DNA from: Psychrobacillus psychrodurans
GTDB lineage: Bacteria; Bacillota; Bacilli; Bacillales_A; Planococcaceae
Length of the DNA stretch: 64,000 nt
NCBI GenBank assembly: GCA_900114885.1
Contig: FOUN01000004.1
Span: 1 to 64,000, forward strand
Direction: 5' to 3'
Position 1 is the stretch's first letter. The number at the start of each line of letters is the position of its first letter. Below the pieces are notes generated by a model. It was not told the origin of the DNA and searched no databases. It saw only the letters and a program-made list of their open reading frames with translations. This document shows, in pieces, positions 9,756-18,974 of this stretch. The position numbers and the translations under genes are program-made.

Positions 9756-10128
9756 ATAGTGCCGATTTTTTAATCCAGTCGGCTAATTTTTCTTTCAATG
9801 TATTAAATCCTTCCTCATCATGTTCATCTACGCGATCTTGAAGTGATTTCCGAGGTCTATCATCACGTTTTGGTAGTGTTGGCTTTTCTTGAAGTACTCG
9901 CATTGATAAGCTAATTTTCCCTGCTTCATCGTCAATTTCTAGAATTTTCACCTCTACCTCTTGCCCTACAGTTAAAAATTCTTCCACTTCTTTTACATAC
10001 CCGTATGTTATTTCTGAAATATGCACTAGGCCTTGTGTTTGCTCATCTAAACTAACAAAGGCTCCGTATGGCTGAATCCCTGTAACTTTACCCGTGACAA
10101 CATCTCCTACCTTATAATTTTGAGTCAT
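9754..10128 (-). CDS. yugI: S1 RNA-binding domain protein, general stress protein 13 type (YugI)
   Basis: 124 residues, close to YugI (about 130). Residues 4-75 form a complete S1/OB-fold domain: VGDVVTGKVTGIQPYGAFVSL, GLVHISEI, KILEIDDEAGKISLSMR. The C-terminal tail is charged. S1-domain proteins of this type bind RNA and associate with ribosomes; GSP13 is stress-induced in B. subtilis. It is monocistronic, with its own terminator. Assignment rests on domain, size and the neighbouring yugJ and yugE genes. Confidence 0.88.
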   Translation of the reverse strand: MTQNYKVGDVVTGKVTGIQPYGAFVSLDEQTQGLVHISEITYGYVKEVEEFLTVGQEVEVKILEIDDEAGKISLSMRVLQEKPTLPKRDDRPRKSLQDRVDEHDEEGFNTLKEKLADWIKKSAL

Positions 10129-10203
10129 AATTTCGTTCCTACTTTCTTATATACGTTATAGTCATGTTAAATTATAACATAGTAGGAAGTATAACGGCAA
10201 AAA

Positions 10204-12330
10204 TCACTGTATAGGCATAAAGGGCGGTCGCCATCCATTTTCCGTTTGAATGAGTTGAAAGCTTATAATTGGATTATCATCCGACTTACGTGGATCTGGA
10301 TGTTTGGTTAATGTTACTACCCCGTAACCTTCCGATAACAAAGCAAATTTTATCTCTGTAAATTCAAGCCTAATATCGACTATATTTTGATGTTCTCCAC
10401 TCATGTATTCATCTTTAGGAATTTGAAGCCGTGTATCATCTTTAATATACAGTTCATACTGCGTGTCGTAATCCTTTAACTGTGCAGAGTAATAAAATAA
10501 TCCAACCACCTCTTCAGGTGTAGCTTCTTTTAAAATTGCTTGATCATACGTTTTAGCAAATGCCTTATATAGAGCATGCACACGTTGGACAAATTCATCG
10601 TCCACTAAAGTCCCTTTACTAATAGAATCCTCTACTCCTTGAATTCTCCAAATGTCATCACTGTCTAAACGAAGAACTAAGTCATAGCTCACTTGATCTC
10701 CTTTTTCTTGCCCTATATAGGTCGTTAAATATTTATTATTCTGAATTAAATAGTCTTTATTAAAGTAAAGATTTTTAGAACTTTCTCTAATAATATTCTG
10801 TAGAGTTGGATTCTCTATGAAATCTTGTTTACTATTCTCACTTTTAAATGTACTACTCATTAATTCCCACATTACTTCATGGTTATTTTCACTATCAGCA
10901 TAATGGTATATAAGAGTGATATCCATAGGTCCAACACCATGGAGTACAGAAAAATCAAAGTTCTCATTAAATCTTTCATATAGATCAAGTAGTCTATTCG
11001 AAGCTTCGTTGGATTCTAAACTCATCTCTTCTCCGTCTGGTAATAATGCAAACCAATCTAATTTGGTTGTTTCAAGCGCATCTTCTAAAGCCATATAGTA
11101 ATAATCTCTCAGTTGCTCTATGTCTAACAGTTTATACGTTTCGTTGTATTTCCAATTACTTGCATTCATAGAAATGACAACAGGCTTCATCAAAGAAGCA
11201 ATTGGAGATACGCCCGGAATATTTACTAACGATTCCCATGCTATTCGTGTATCCATATTGAGAACATTGTTTTCATTAAACATTTCGTTTATATCGGAAG
11301 GAAAAAGAATCATTTCTGCAAGATCAAAATAGTAATTTTCAAAACGTGCATGCATAACTGAATCTTCAGTGGAATTTAATAGAGTGAATTCTATTTCCGC
11401 CAAATAGTATCCTAGAACTGAAAAGTCTTGTTCATCTAGTAAATTAACTATTCCATAACCTGGAATTGAACTATATAGAGATAAATAGCGCGATTCATTT
11501 TCATCTAATACTGTGAAAAGATCTCTTGTGAACATGGCCCAATCAGGTACAATTTGAAATGCTGTTCCTTCTTTATTAACTGCCAATTTTAACCCTTGCT
11601 TCGGTAATACCTCAATCATATTTTGTATTTCTTCAGGCATATTATATCGATTTGCAATCAAAACATGCTCACTTAGCCTACCGTCGTGCTCCGCTATTTT
11701 GATATCTGCTCCTTGTTCATAGAGCAGATATTCATAGAAATTAATGAGGTGCTCTGTTTTAGCTATAAAATCGCCAATAAAACTAATACTTTGAACTGCA
11801 TTGAGTTTTCCTTTACTAATGGTATCTTCAACCATTTCAGATGGTAGCTTTAGCCCCTCCAAAGCATTTTTATATCCCTCTTTTATAGGTATGTTATCAT
11901 TTTTCCCTTCCAAAGTTCCAGGACTTATTTGTGCGGAGAAAATACTGTCTGCATATTGAACAAATTCGATGCTAGCAAACTCAACTTCATCCATTTGAAG
12001 CATTTGCTGACGTTTTAACCGTTCTTCTTTATATTTTTTTTCCAAATTCTTAATATCATCTTCACTATTTTCTTGATCACTTGTTGTAACATCATTAGAA
12101 TCATTTAGAAAAGTCGTTCCCAATATCCCAATGACAAACACACTAGCTATGCTTACTGCCCACACAGTAATTCGTTGCCATTTGGATCCTTTACTTTTCT
12201 TTTCAACTGGAGCTATATTATTTTCATTTTCTATTTTCTGTAGAATTTCATCAGTATCTAAAGATGAAGGTAATCGATCATAGGATGATTTTAAAAGATT
12301 TAGGCGTTCTTCTAATTGTTTATCGTCCAT
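10204..12330 (-). CDS. Large membrane-anchored probable anti-sigma factor
   Basis: 708 residues from the second ATG, since GGAGGAG falls six bases before it and inside the alternative start at 12345. About 55 cytoplasmic residues, one transmembrane helix (about 53-75), a charged coiled-coil-like stretch, then about 600 extracellular residues without recognisable enzyme motifs. The start overlaps the end of an ECF sigma gene by 11 bases, the classic sigma/anti-sigma arrangement, so the short cytoplasmic segment probably binds the sigma factor and the outer part senses an envelope signal. No HxxxCxxC zinc anti-sigma motif is present, and the extracellular part is far larger than usual. I do not recognise a named homologue; function is inferred from context. 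Confidence 0.7.
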   Translation of the reverse strand: MDDKQLEERLNLLKSSYDRLPSSLDTDEILQKIENENNIAPVEKKSKGSKWQRITVWAVSIASVFVIGILGTTFLNDSNDVTTSDQENSEDDIKNLEKKYKEERLKRQQMLQMDEVEFASIEFVQYADSIFSAQISPGTLEGKNDNIPIKEGYKNALEGLKLPSEMVEDTISKGKLNAVQSISFIGDFIAKTEHLINFYEYLLYEQGADIKIAEHDGRLSEHVLIANRYNMPEEIQNMIEVLPKQGLKLAVNKEGTAFQIVPDWAMFTRDLFTVLDENESRYLSLYSSIPGYGIVNLLDEQDFSVLGYYLAEIEFTLLNSTEDSVMHARFENYYFDLAEMILFPSDINEMFNENNVLNMDTRIAWESLVNIPGVSPIASLMKPVVISMNASNWKYNETYKLLDIEQLRDYYYMALEDALETTKLDWFALLPDGEEMSLESNEASNRLLDLYERFNENFDFSVLHGVGPMDITLIYHYADSENNHEVMWELMSSTFKSENSKQDFIENPTLQNIIRESSKNLYFNKDYLIQNNKYLTTYIGQEKGDQVSYDLVLRLDSDDIWRIQGVEDSISKGTLVDDEFVQRVHALYKAFAKTYDQAILKEATPEEVVGLFYYSAQLKDYDTQYELYIKDDTRLQIPKDEYMSGEHQNIVDIRLEFTEIKFALLSEGYGVVTLTKHPDPRKSDDNPIISFQLIQTENGWRPPFMPIQ

Positions 12331-12877
12331 GTCTAACTCCTCCATTCAATTGTAATGCTGATTTTAATAATGCCTTAGCTCTCAATTGACGTATTTTTAT
12401 CGTCGATAGGGGTACATTTAATACTTCTGCAATTTGTTCATAGGATAATTCATGAAAGTAAAACATAATGATAGGATGACGATATTTTTCATCGAGTGAT
12501 TGAATGGCTTTATGGAGTTCGCGGTCTTCTTCAAATACTAAAACTCGATCTTCTGCGGATTTTGACATATAAGTTTCTCTGATTCCTGTATTTAGCTTAT
12601 GACTCTTTTCTTTTTCCTTTGTTTCTTTTCTGTAATAATCTCTAGCTGTGTTTAATGTGATTTTGTATAACCACGTGGTAAACCGATCACGCTGAAATTG
12701 ATGTAGAAATCGGTATAGCTTCACGAAAACTTCTTGAGTTACATCCGGAATGTCATGAACCAGAACGCCACACTGAAATGCAAACTTTTCAACGGTCCTG
12801 TGATGTATATGTATAAGTTCTGTATATGCTGCTTTGTCCCCCTGTTGTGCTCGTTCTATTAACTCAAGCTCTAACAT
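12320..12877 (-). CDS. ECF-type (sigma-70 family) RNA polymerase sigma factor
   Basis: 185 residues. Region 2 (about 10-80) includes DIPDVTQEVFVKLYRFLHQF and FTTWLYKITLNTARDYYRK; region 4 (about 125-175) includes LDEKYRHPIIMFYFHELSYEQIAEVLNVPLSTIKIRQLRAKALL. Region 3 is absent, as in the extracytoplasmic-function class. ATG at 12877 follows AGAGGGAGG. It is co-transcribed and overlaps with a membrane protein that is probably its anti-sigma factor. A perfect ECF-type promoter upstream (12909-12937) indicates autoregulation. It is not clearly SigW, SigV, SigM, SigX or SigY by eye. Confidence 0.93.
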   Translation of the reverse strand: MLELELIERAQQGDKAAYTELIHIHHRTVEKFAFQCGVLVHDIPDVTQEVFVKLYRFLHQFQRDRFTTWLYKITLNTARDYYRKETKEKEKSHKLNTGIRETYMSKSAEDRVLVFEEDRELHKAIQSLDEKYRHPIIMFYFHELSYEQIAEVLNVPLSTIKIRQLRAKALLKSALQLNGGVRHGR

Positions 12878-12908
12878 AATCCTCCCTCTTTCTCTTTACT
12901 CTACTGAT

Positions 12909-12937
12909 GATACGAAAGATTGTTCTAGATTGTTTCA
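12909..12937 (-). promoter_or_regulatory. Autoregulatory ECF sigma promoter
   Basis: Minus strand: TGAAAC (12937-12932), 17-bp spacer, CGTATC (12914-12909), followed 31 bp later by the sigma gene start. TGAAAC-N16/17-CGTA is the typical Bacillus ECF promoter. Confidence 0.8.
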
Positions 12938-13005
12938 CAAATCAGTTTACATTTTCTATAAATCCTCGTGTACAATAAGACAGTCCTATTAAAGGAGGAA
13001 TTATC

Positions 13006-14343
13006 GTGACAAACCGAGATCATTTTGGATCTAAAATTGGATTTATATTAGCGGCAGCCGGAAGTGCAATTGGACTAGGTGCGATTTGGAAATTTCCATA
13101 TATGGCGGGTACAAATGGAGGTAGTGTATTCGTAATTTTGTTTATTCTATGTACCTTTCTTATTGGTCTACCTATATTGCTTGCTGAATTTGTAATTGGA
13201 AGAAAAGGCCAAGCAGATGCTGTTAGTGGCTTTAAAAAACTGGCACCTGGAAAACCTTGGTTTTTGATCGGTTGGGCAGGTTTTGCATTTTCTTTTATCA
13301 TATTATCATTCTATAGTGTTGTTGGTGGTTGGATCTTATCTTATTTGTTCCGCTCTGTTACATTTAGTTTAAATGGGAATAATGAAACATTCTTTAATGA
13401 CTTGTTTAATACAGTTATCTCAAATCCATGGGAGGTTGTAATTGCTCAGGCCACTTTCATTCTACTCACTATTTGGATTGTAGCGGGTGGGATCAAGGGT
13501 GGAATTGAGAAAGCCAGTAAATGGATGATGCCAATCCTGCTCATTTTCTTTGTTATTTTAGCAATTCGGTCTCTTACTTTAGATGGCGCTATCGAAGGAA
13601 TCAAGTTTTTATTCGTACCAGATTGGTCATACTTCACATGGGAAACTGCTTTACTTGCTTTAGGTCAGGCTTTCTTCTCTTTAAGTGTTGGTGTTTCTGG
13701 AATGATTACTTATGCATCTTATTTACCGAAAGAAACTAAACTGGCATCGTCGGCAATGAGTGTATCTGTCTTGAATATCGGAATATCTATTATGGCAGGG
13801 CTTGTTATTTTTCCGGCAGTGTTTGCATTAGGCTTTTCCCCCGACGCAGGACCTGGCTTAGCATTTATAATAATTCCAGCAGTATTCGAGCAGATTATTT
13901 TTGGTCAATATTTCTTAATTTTATTTTTCATATTACTTTTATTTGCTACACTAACTTCTTCTATCAGCATGTTAGAAATAATTGTATCAATTGGGATCAA
14001 ATCAAAATATGATAGAAGGAAACGAGCAGCCTGGGTATACGGATTCCTCATCTTCTTAGTTGGAATTCCAAGTGCCTTATCTTTTGGTGTACTATCAGAC
14101 GTCGATATCCTAGGTATGTCCATCTTTGACTTCGCTGACTTCCTTACAAGTAGTATTGGATTACCGTTAGGAGCATTATTTATTTCATTATTTGCTGGTT
14201 TCCATTTTTCTAAGTCCATGCTAATCCATGAGCTTAGAATGAATAATTTTTTATTAAATTCTTGGTATATTATTGTACGTTTTGTCGCTCCGCTTGCAAT
14301 AATCATCGTTTTTATTCAAGGTGCTTTGAAGTTATTAATGTAA
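13006..14343 (+). CDS. Sodium-dependent transporter of the NSS (neurotransmitter:sodium symporter) family
   Basis: 445 residues, GTG start after AAAGGAGG. About 11-12 membrane helices. TM1 carries the NSS signature with the unwound GSAIGLGAIWKFPYMAG stretch that holds Na+ and substrate in LeuT; VGVSGMITYASYLPK in TM6 is also typical. Length fits the bacterial 11-12 TM branch (YocR/YhdH type). Likely substrate is an amino acid, unassigned. It diverges from the ECF sigma operon, with 128 bp between them. Confidence 0.92.
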   Translation: MTNRDHFGSKIGFILAAAGSAIGLGAIWKFPYMAGTNGGSVFVILFILCTFLIGLPILLAEFVIGRKGQADAVSGFKKLAPGKPWFLIGWAGFAFSFIILSFYSVVGGWILSYLFRSVTFSLNGNNETFFNDLFNTVISNPWEVVIAQATFILLTIWIVAGGIKGGIEKASKWMMPILLIFFVILAIRSLTLDGAIEGIKFLFVPDWSYFTWETALLALGQAFFSLSVGVSGMITYASYLPKETKLASSAMSVSVLNIGISIMAGLVIFPAVFALGFSPDAGPGLAFIIIPAVFEQIIFGQYFLILFFILLLFATLTSSISMLEIIVSIGIKSKYDRRKRAAWVYGFLIFLVGIPSALSFGVLSDVDILGMSIFDFADFLTSSIGLPLGALFISLFAGFHFSKSMLIHELRMNNFLLNSWYIIVRFVAPLAIIIVFIQGALKLLM

Positions 14344-14433
14344 AAATTGTACTTTTTCTGACAATAATATCAAAAGTTCTACGAAGAATTGTGTTATAAT
14401 ATAATAATAATTAAGACAGGAGTGGATGGAATC

Positions 14434-14646
14434 ATGAAGAAAGATTTACATGAGCAATTACGTCAATTAAGAGAAGAGCGTAACATTACGCTAGAAACTC
14501 TTGCATTAAAAACAAGAATTGGTACTGGAAAGTTAGAAGCCTATGAATCAGGCGCAGAAACTCCATCAGTACAAACAATATTGAAATTGTCGAATGCACT
14601 TGAAGTTCCAGCTTCTAACTTATTAGACGGTCTTCAAGAAGTTTAA
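14434..14646 (+). CDS. Small XRE-family helix-turn-helix DNA-binding protein
   Basis: 70 residues from MKKDLHEQL; an upstream in-frame start at 14389 is unlikely because CAGGAGTGG precedes the chosen ATG. Nearly the whole protein is one Cro/CI-type HTH: LRQLREERNITLETLALKTRIGTGKLEAYESG, then ETPSVQTILKLSNALEVP. No effector domain. It is a stand-alone gene with its own terminator; the target is unknown. Confidence 0.88.
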   Translation: MKKDLHEQLRQLREERNITLETLALKTRIGTGKLEAYESGAETPSVQTILKLSNALEVPASNLLDGLQEV

Positions 14647-14653
14647 TTTATAA

Positions 14654-14687
14654 AAAAAGCTTTCGGTTTAAAAACCGAAAGCTTTTT
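14654..14687. terminator. Bidirectional terminator between the HTH gene and yugE
   Basis: Stem AAAAAGCTTTCGGTTT/AAACCGAAAGCTTTTT with A and T tracts on both sides, between convergent genes. Confidence 0.9.
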
Positions 14688-14691
14688 CGTT

Positions 14692-14952
14692 TTATATAAT
14701 ACATTTCATTTCATACTTTAACGCTATTAGTTTATAAGATATATCCACACATTTTTCTAAAGGAATCCATTCTTCAAAAGAATGTTCATAAATTTCCTGA
14801 ATTCGTTTTGCCAATTCAGATGGGTGATCAATATTTTGCAAATATGCGACTACGTCTGCAGTTTCTGTTTCATAGGCATTTTCTCCAATGTGAAATGGGT
14901 CCCATTGTTGTAATGTCCAAACTGCTCTTCTATTCATCTCAATTGTGTCCAT
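14692..14952 (-). CDS. yugE: DUF1871-family small protein (YugE-like)
   Basis: 86 residues with AAGGTGA before the ATG. The sequence (TLQQWDPFHIGENAYETETADVVAYLQ...) resembles the B. subtilis YugE/DUF1871 proteins, small soluble helical proteins of unknown function. The location beside patB, as in B. subtilis, supports the call. No catalytic motif is visible. Confidence 0.7.
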   Translation of the reverse strand: MDTIEMNRRAVWTLQQWDPFHIGENAYETETADVVAYLQNIDHPSELAKRIQEIYEHSFEEWIPLEKCVDISYKLIALKYEMKCII

Positions 14953-15027
14953 TTATTTTCACCTTACTAGTTTTATTAGATAGGGTTATAATAACATAAT
15001 AAATACAAATTGAAAGGGGAAATTACT

Positions 15028-16194
15028 TTGTCTATTTTTTCTACTGTTTTTAATCGCCGAAATACATATTCAGCCAAATGGGATATGTTAGAGCAAGTAT
15101 ATTCTATCAACGATGCTTCGGAGGTACTACCTATGTGGGTAGCGGATATGGATTTTGCCATCCCATCCGTTATCATTGATGCGCTACATAAACGAATGGA
15201 ACATCCAGTATTTGGTTATTCCATGGCGCCTGAAGAAACAAAATCATCCCTTACTAATTGGGTAGCTGAAAAGCATCAACTTACTATAAAAAATGAATGG
15301 ATTCTGTTTCTTCATGGGGTCATTCCTGGAATAGCAGAAGCTATTGAAGCATTCACTGAAGTTGGGGATAAAGTTCTTATCCATACGCCGGTATATCCTC
15401 CATTTATGAGTGTACCTACAAATTTAGGTAGAAAAGTAGTCACTAGTCAGTTATTAGAAAAGAATAATTCCTACGAGATGGACTGGGAATCATTTGAAGA
15501 CTGTTTAAAAAATGATGTGAAAGCTTTTATCTTATGTAATCCACATAATCCTGGTGGAAAGGTATGGAGCGAAAAAGACTTAACAAAGATAGCTAAACTT
15601 TGTCAACAATATAATGTTTTAATTTTGTCAGATGAAATTCACTCCGATCTTATTTTCGAACCAAATAAGCATATACCAATGCTTAAAGTGGCGGCAGATC
15701 CAAATAACATCATAACTTTTTTAGCACCTACAAAAACATTTAACCTAGCAGGAATTCAAGCTGCTACTATGGTTGTTCCCGATGAGAAAAAACGGAAGGT
15801 TTTAGAAAATCTTGAGATGAACCGTGGATATATGGGATTAAATATATTTTCTCTTACAGCACTCCAAACAGCATACGAACAGGGGAATCCTTGGCTGGAG
15901 GAACTGTTAGAAGTATTGACAGTAAACATGGATTACGTGGTAGAAAACCTCTCGAGATTAGATGGCATAAAGGTTTCCAAACCAGAGGGTACATATTTAC
16001 TTTGGATCGATTATCGTGGGACTGGCCTTTCAGAAAAAGAAATGATGGATCGCCTTTTATCAGTTGGAAAGCTCGCTCTAGAGCCTGGCTCTAAGTACGG
16101 AGAAGCTGGAAATGGATTCTTACGAATGAATGTGGCCTGTCCACTCTCTACTGTGGAAGATGGAGTTTCCCGCTTCGTAAAATCACTGCAATAG
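15028..16194 (+). CDS. patB: PatB/MalY-family C-S lyase (cystathionine beta-lyase)
   Basis: 388 residues starting at the TTG at 15028, nine bases after AAAGGGGAA; the earlier TTG at 15010 overlaps that site. A fold-type I PLP enzyme: MWVADMDFAIP near the N-terminus, CNPHNPGGKVW, LSDEIHSDLIF (Asp to PLP), and APTKTFNLAG with the Schiff-base lysine. These enzymes cleave cystathionine or related thioethers to a thiol, pyruvate and ammonia. Gene order with yugE matches B. subtilis, where kinB follows; here kinB, kapB and kapD are absent. Confidence 0.92.
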   Translation: MSIFSTVFNRRNTYSAKWDMLEQVYSINDASEVLPMWVADMDFAIPSVIIDALHKRMEHPVFGYSMAPEETKSSLTNWVAEKHQLTIKNEWILFLHGVIPGIAEAIEAFTEVGDKVLIHTPVYPPFMSVPTNLGRKVVTSQLLEKNNSYEMDWESFEDCLKNDVKAFILCNPHNPGGKVWSEKDLTKIAKLCQQYNVLILSDEIHSDLIFEPNKHIPMLKVAADPNNIITFLAPTKTFNLAGIQAATMVVPDEKKRKVLENLEMNRGYMGLNIFSLTALQTAYEQGNPWLEELLEVLTVNMDYVVENLSRLDGIKVSKPEGTYLLWIDYRGTGLSEKEMMDRLLSVGKLALEPGSKYGEAGNGFLRMNVACPLSTVEDGVSRFVKSLQ

Positions 16195-16257
16195 ACATAA
16201 TTTGAATAACAATATCTACTTTAAGAAAAGCGTAAGTGCTCTTTAAAAGAATTAAAC

Positions 16258-16380
16258 TTATTTTTTACTGTCTCCGGAGTGCTTCAGACTGGCATTGTTA
16301 CATCTTTTCGGGGGATTTCAAGAGGTTGGTCGTGATGAATACCACGATCAACCTCTCTTTTTTCGGTAATCTTGTGGAGC
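16258..16380 (+). repeat. Dispersed 3'-end repeat copy containing the patB terminator
   Basis: Contains GTTGGTCGTGA (16325-16335) and TTCGGTAATCTT (16362-16373), both shared with copies near 20836 and 30456, plus a diverged upstream part (TGCTTCAGACTGG...TTGTTAC). A strong hairpin, GAGGTTGGTCGTG with CACGATCAACCTC (16322-16354), followed by a T-run, makes it an intrinsic terminator for patB. Confidence 0.75.
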
Positions 16381-16394
16381 TTATCTATTAAAAC

Positions 16395-16436
16395 ACTAAA
16401 AGACCCTTCATCACGAAAAGTCTTTTAGTATTTCTT
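16395..16436 (-). terminator. Terminator of the cyclophilin lipoprotein operon
   Basis: Ten-bp stem ACTAAAAGAC/GTCTTTTAGT (16395-16429) with a T-rich sequence downstream on the minus strand. Confidence 0.65.
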
Positions 16437-16454
16437 TTATCATTATGGAAACTG

Positions 16455-16658
16455 TCATTTAAGTTTATCTTGTTTTGCTTGCATAATTCTTTCTTCTAAA
16501 ACTTTTGCTTTTTCTGCATCTTTTTTAGATTTTTTTAGCAGCCATCTAAAAACGAGTACGCAAATAACCATTAAAACAACTAATTCTATTACTACAGGTA
16601 TATATTCCGATTTATCTTCTGGAAAATATAAAAAAGCTAGATGTAAAAACGAGAACAT
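16455..16658 (-). CDS. Small single-pass membrane protein
   Basis: 67 residues, ATG preceded by GAGGAG. A short polar start, one strong transmembrane helix (about 20-40, IPVVIELVVLMVICVLVFRWLL), then a lysine- and glutamate-rich helical tail that should lie in the cytosol. It begins 16 bp after the cyclophilin lipoprotein gene and shares its terminator, so it is probably co-transcribed. No family recognised. Confidence 0.65.
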   Translation of the reverse strand: MFSFLHLAFLYFPEDKSEYIPVVIELVVLMVICVLVFRWLLKKSKKDAEKAKVLEERIMQAKQDKLK

Positions 16659-16674
16659 ATTTACACTCCTCTAA

Positions 16675-17412
16675 TTATTTCTGAACAACTTCGATTGAAT
16701 CTATAGTAATATCAACTACTGGCTTATCATTTGCATCAGTCTCAACTGCTGCCATCTGGTCAACTATATCTAAACCTTCAATTACTTGCCCAAATACTGT
16801 ATGTTTTTGATCAAGATGAGGCGTGCCACCCATTTTTTCGTATGCTTCAGCAATTTCCTTTGGCCATCCACCATCGATCATTTGCTGTGCTGTTGCAGGT
16901 GGTTCAGAAGCTTGAACGATGAAGAATTGACTACCATTTGTATTTGGTCCTGCGTTTGCCATTGAAAGAGCTCCTCTTAAATTAAAAAGATTCATGGAAA
17001 ACTCATCCTCAAATTCTGCTCCGTAGATACTTTCTCCACCCATACCAGTACCAGTTGGATCTCCACCCTGAATCATGAAATCTTGGATAATTCGGTGAAA
17101 AATCATTCCATCATAATAACCGTTTTCTGCATGTGTTAAGAAATTCTCCACTGTTTTTGGTGCTAGTTCAGGGAATAATTTTATCTTAATTGGTCCCATT
17201 GATGTATTCATTGTTACTAAAGCTTCGTTTGAAGCAATCTCTTTTGAAAGTTGTGGATACATTATTTTCTCTCCTTCTTGTTGGGTATCAGAATTTACAG
17301 TAGAATCCTCTTTTTCTACCTCTTCCTTCTGTGCATTAGAATCATCTGTTCCACACGCACTTAAAAAGCAAATAGTTGTTGCTATACCTATTAGTAATAA
17401 TATTTTTTTCAT
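16675..17412 (-). CDS. Cyclophilin-type peptidyl-prolyl isomerase, lipoprotein
   Basis: 245 residues. An N-terminal lipoprotein signal ends at the lipobox LSAC (Cys20), followed by an acidic linker (about 25-55). From about 60 the cyclophilin domain: [47 protein letters not shown] (catalytic Arg/Phe region), [19 protein letters not shown]. It isomerises prolyl bonds of exported proteins at the outer membrane face. It occupies the place of kinB-kapB-kapD relative to B. subtilis. Confidence 0.93.
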   Translation of the reverse strand: MKKILLLIGIATTICFLSACGTDDSNAQKEEVEKEDSTVNSDTQQEGEKIMYPQLSKEIASNEALVTMNTSMGPIKIKLFPELAPKTVENFLTHAENGYYDGMIFHRIIQDFMIQGGDPTGTGMGGESIYGAEFEDEFSMNLFNLRGALSMANAGPNTNGSQFFIVQASEPPATAQQMIDGGWPKEIAEAYEKMGGTPHLDQKHTVFGQVIEGLDIVDQMAAVETDANDKPVVDITIDSIEVVQK

Positions 17413-17548
17413 GAATTATTCACCCCAAATTAGTTTACCATAACAATACACCATAATTCAGTGACAAAGTATCTAACTTTCTTCGACACACTAAATGTTC
17501 TATAATAGAAATAGAACAGTTACGCTACCATAGAAAGAAGGGATTTCA

Positions 17549-18784
17549 ATGAGCGTACAAAAACGAAATTTTACGATCATGTGGTTTTCTATCTTTCTAG
17601 TTTCGGCCACTATGACGATGATAATGCCATTTTTATCATTATATATTAATACGATGGGAGATTTCTCCGAGGCTTATGTACAAAAGTGGTCTGGACTAGT
17701 GTTCGGTGCTACATTCGTGTCTGCATTTTTAATGTCACCTATCTGGGGAAGAATCGCAGATAAATACGGGTATAAACCAATTCTTATCATTAATGGATTT
17801 GGGATTGCTCTAAGTGTCTTGCTAATGGGGTTTGTTAATTCTGTTGAAGCCTTCTTTGTCCTCCGTTTATTTATGGGAATCGTTACTGGATTTATCCCAA
17901 CCTCCTTGGCCTTTATAAGCTCCCAAACTCCAAAGAATATCGCTGGAAAAACGATGGGTACATTACAGATGGGAAGTGTTTCTGGTACTCTTTTCGGTCC
18001 TATTATTGGTGGATTTCTAGCAGATACATTCGGTTTCCAATACACATTCATTATTACAGCAACAGCTGTTTCTATTGCGGCGTTAATCGTACTTTTTGGT
18101 ATACATGAGATTCGAAAAGAGAAAAAAGCTGGTGACCACGAATATTCTAGAAAGACTGTTATTTCAAGTATATTTCATCACCGTCTCGTCCTAAATGTTC
18201 TAATGATTTCTTCGTTGATACAAATTGGACTGTTTAGTATTCAACCTCTCTTATCCTTATATGTTTCTCAATTAACTGACTCTAAGGAAGTTGCACTTCT
18301 CGCTGGTGTAACCTTTAGTGCGACCGGAGTCGGAAGTCTATTGTTTGCTAGAACTTGGGGGAAGCTCGGTGATTCGATTGGATATGAGAAGATATTATCC
18401 TTCCTTCTAATTCTTGCCTTTGTGTTTATCATTCCTCAGGCATTCGTGTCAGAACTATGGCAACTAATAATTCTACGGTTCTTATTCGGCATTGCCTCAG
18501 GTGGATTAATACCGATTACTACGGCTTTAATACGAAGAGAAGCCCCGATTGAGGTTCAAGGTGAACTAATGGGCTATAATACAAGTTTCCGCTTTTTAGG
18601 TAATATAATCGGGCCAATGTTTGGAGGCTTTATAAGTGGGTATATCGGTATTTCATCAGTCTTTGTTGTTACCGGTGCATTGTTCTTAATCGCATTTACA
18701 ATCATCTACTTTGCTAGAAAGAAACCTCGAAAAGATTTTGAGGATGTATTGATAGAAGAAGAAATGCATGCAAAATTATCGTGA
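17549..18784 (+). CDS. yuxJ: Major facilitator superfamily efflux transporter (YuxJ-like)
   Basis: 411 residues with 12 predicted membrane helices. MFS signature between TM2 and TM3 (GRIADKYGYKP) and a related repeat in the second half (WGKLGDSIGYEK). The drug:H+ antiporter-1 style motif C (GSVSGTLFGPIIGG) in TM5 suggests export rather than uptake. Placement immediately before pbpD matches B. subtilis yuxJ. Substrate unknown. Confidence 0.85.
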   Translation: MSVQKRNFTIMWFSIFLVSATMTMIMPFLSLYINTMGDFSEAYVQKWSGLVFGATFVSAFLMSPIWGRIADKYGYKPILIINGFGIALSVLLMGFVNSVEAFFVLRLFMGIVTGFIPTSLAFISSQTPKNIAGKTMGTLQMGSVSGTLFGPIIGGFLADTFGFQYTFIITATAVSIAALIVLFGIHEIRKEKKAGDHEYSRKTVISSIFHHRLVLNVLMISSLIQIGLFSIQPLLSLYVSQLTDSKEVALLAGVTFSATGVGSLLFARTWGKLGDSIGYEKILSFLLILAFVFIIPQAFVSELWQLIILRFLFGIASGGLIPITTALIRREAPIEVQGELMGYNTSFRFLGNIIGPMFGGFISGYIGISSVFVVTGALFLIAFTIIYFARKKPRKDFEDVLIEEEMHAKLS

Positions 18785-18786
18785 AG

Positions 18787-18825
18787 ATAGCACACTTTCA
18801 ATACCGAAAGTGTGCTATTCTTTTT
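18787..18825 (+). terminator. Terminator after the MFS gene
   Basis: Stem ATAGCACACTTTC/GAAAGTGTGCTAT, 6-base loop, then TTCTTTTTAT, three bases past the stop codon. Confidence 0.9.
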
Positions 18826-18974
18826 ATTAGAAAAGAATAATATTCTTTTTACTACTGTCCAGCCCCAGCCCCTAGACCATTGGATGGCTTCCAACTTGTG
18901 GTGTCCCTTAATCCAGGACAAACTTAGGTGCTTGCGCTTTTCTTATAAGATTATTGGAATTGGAGTGCAAGTTT

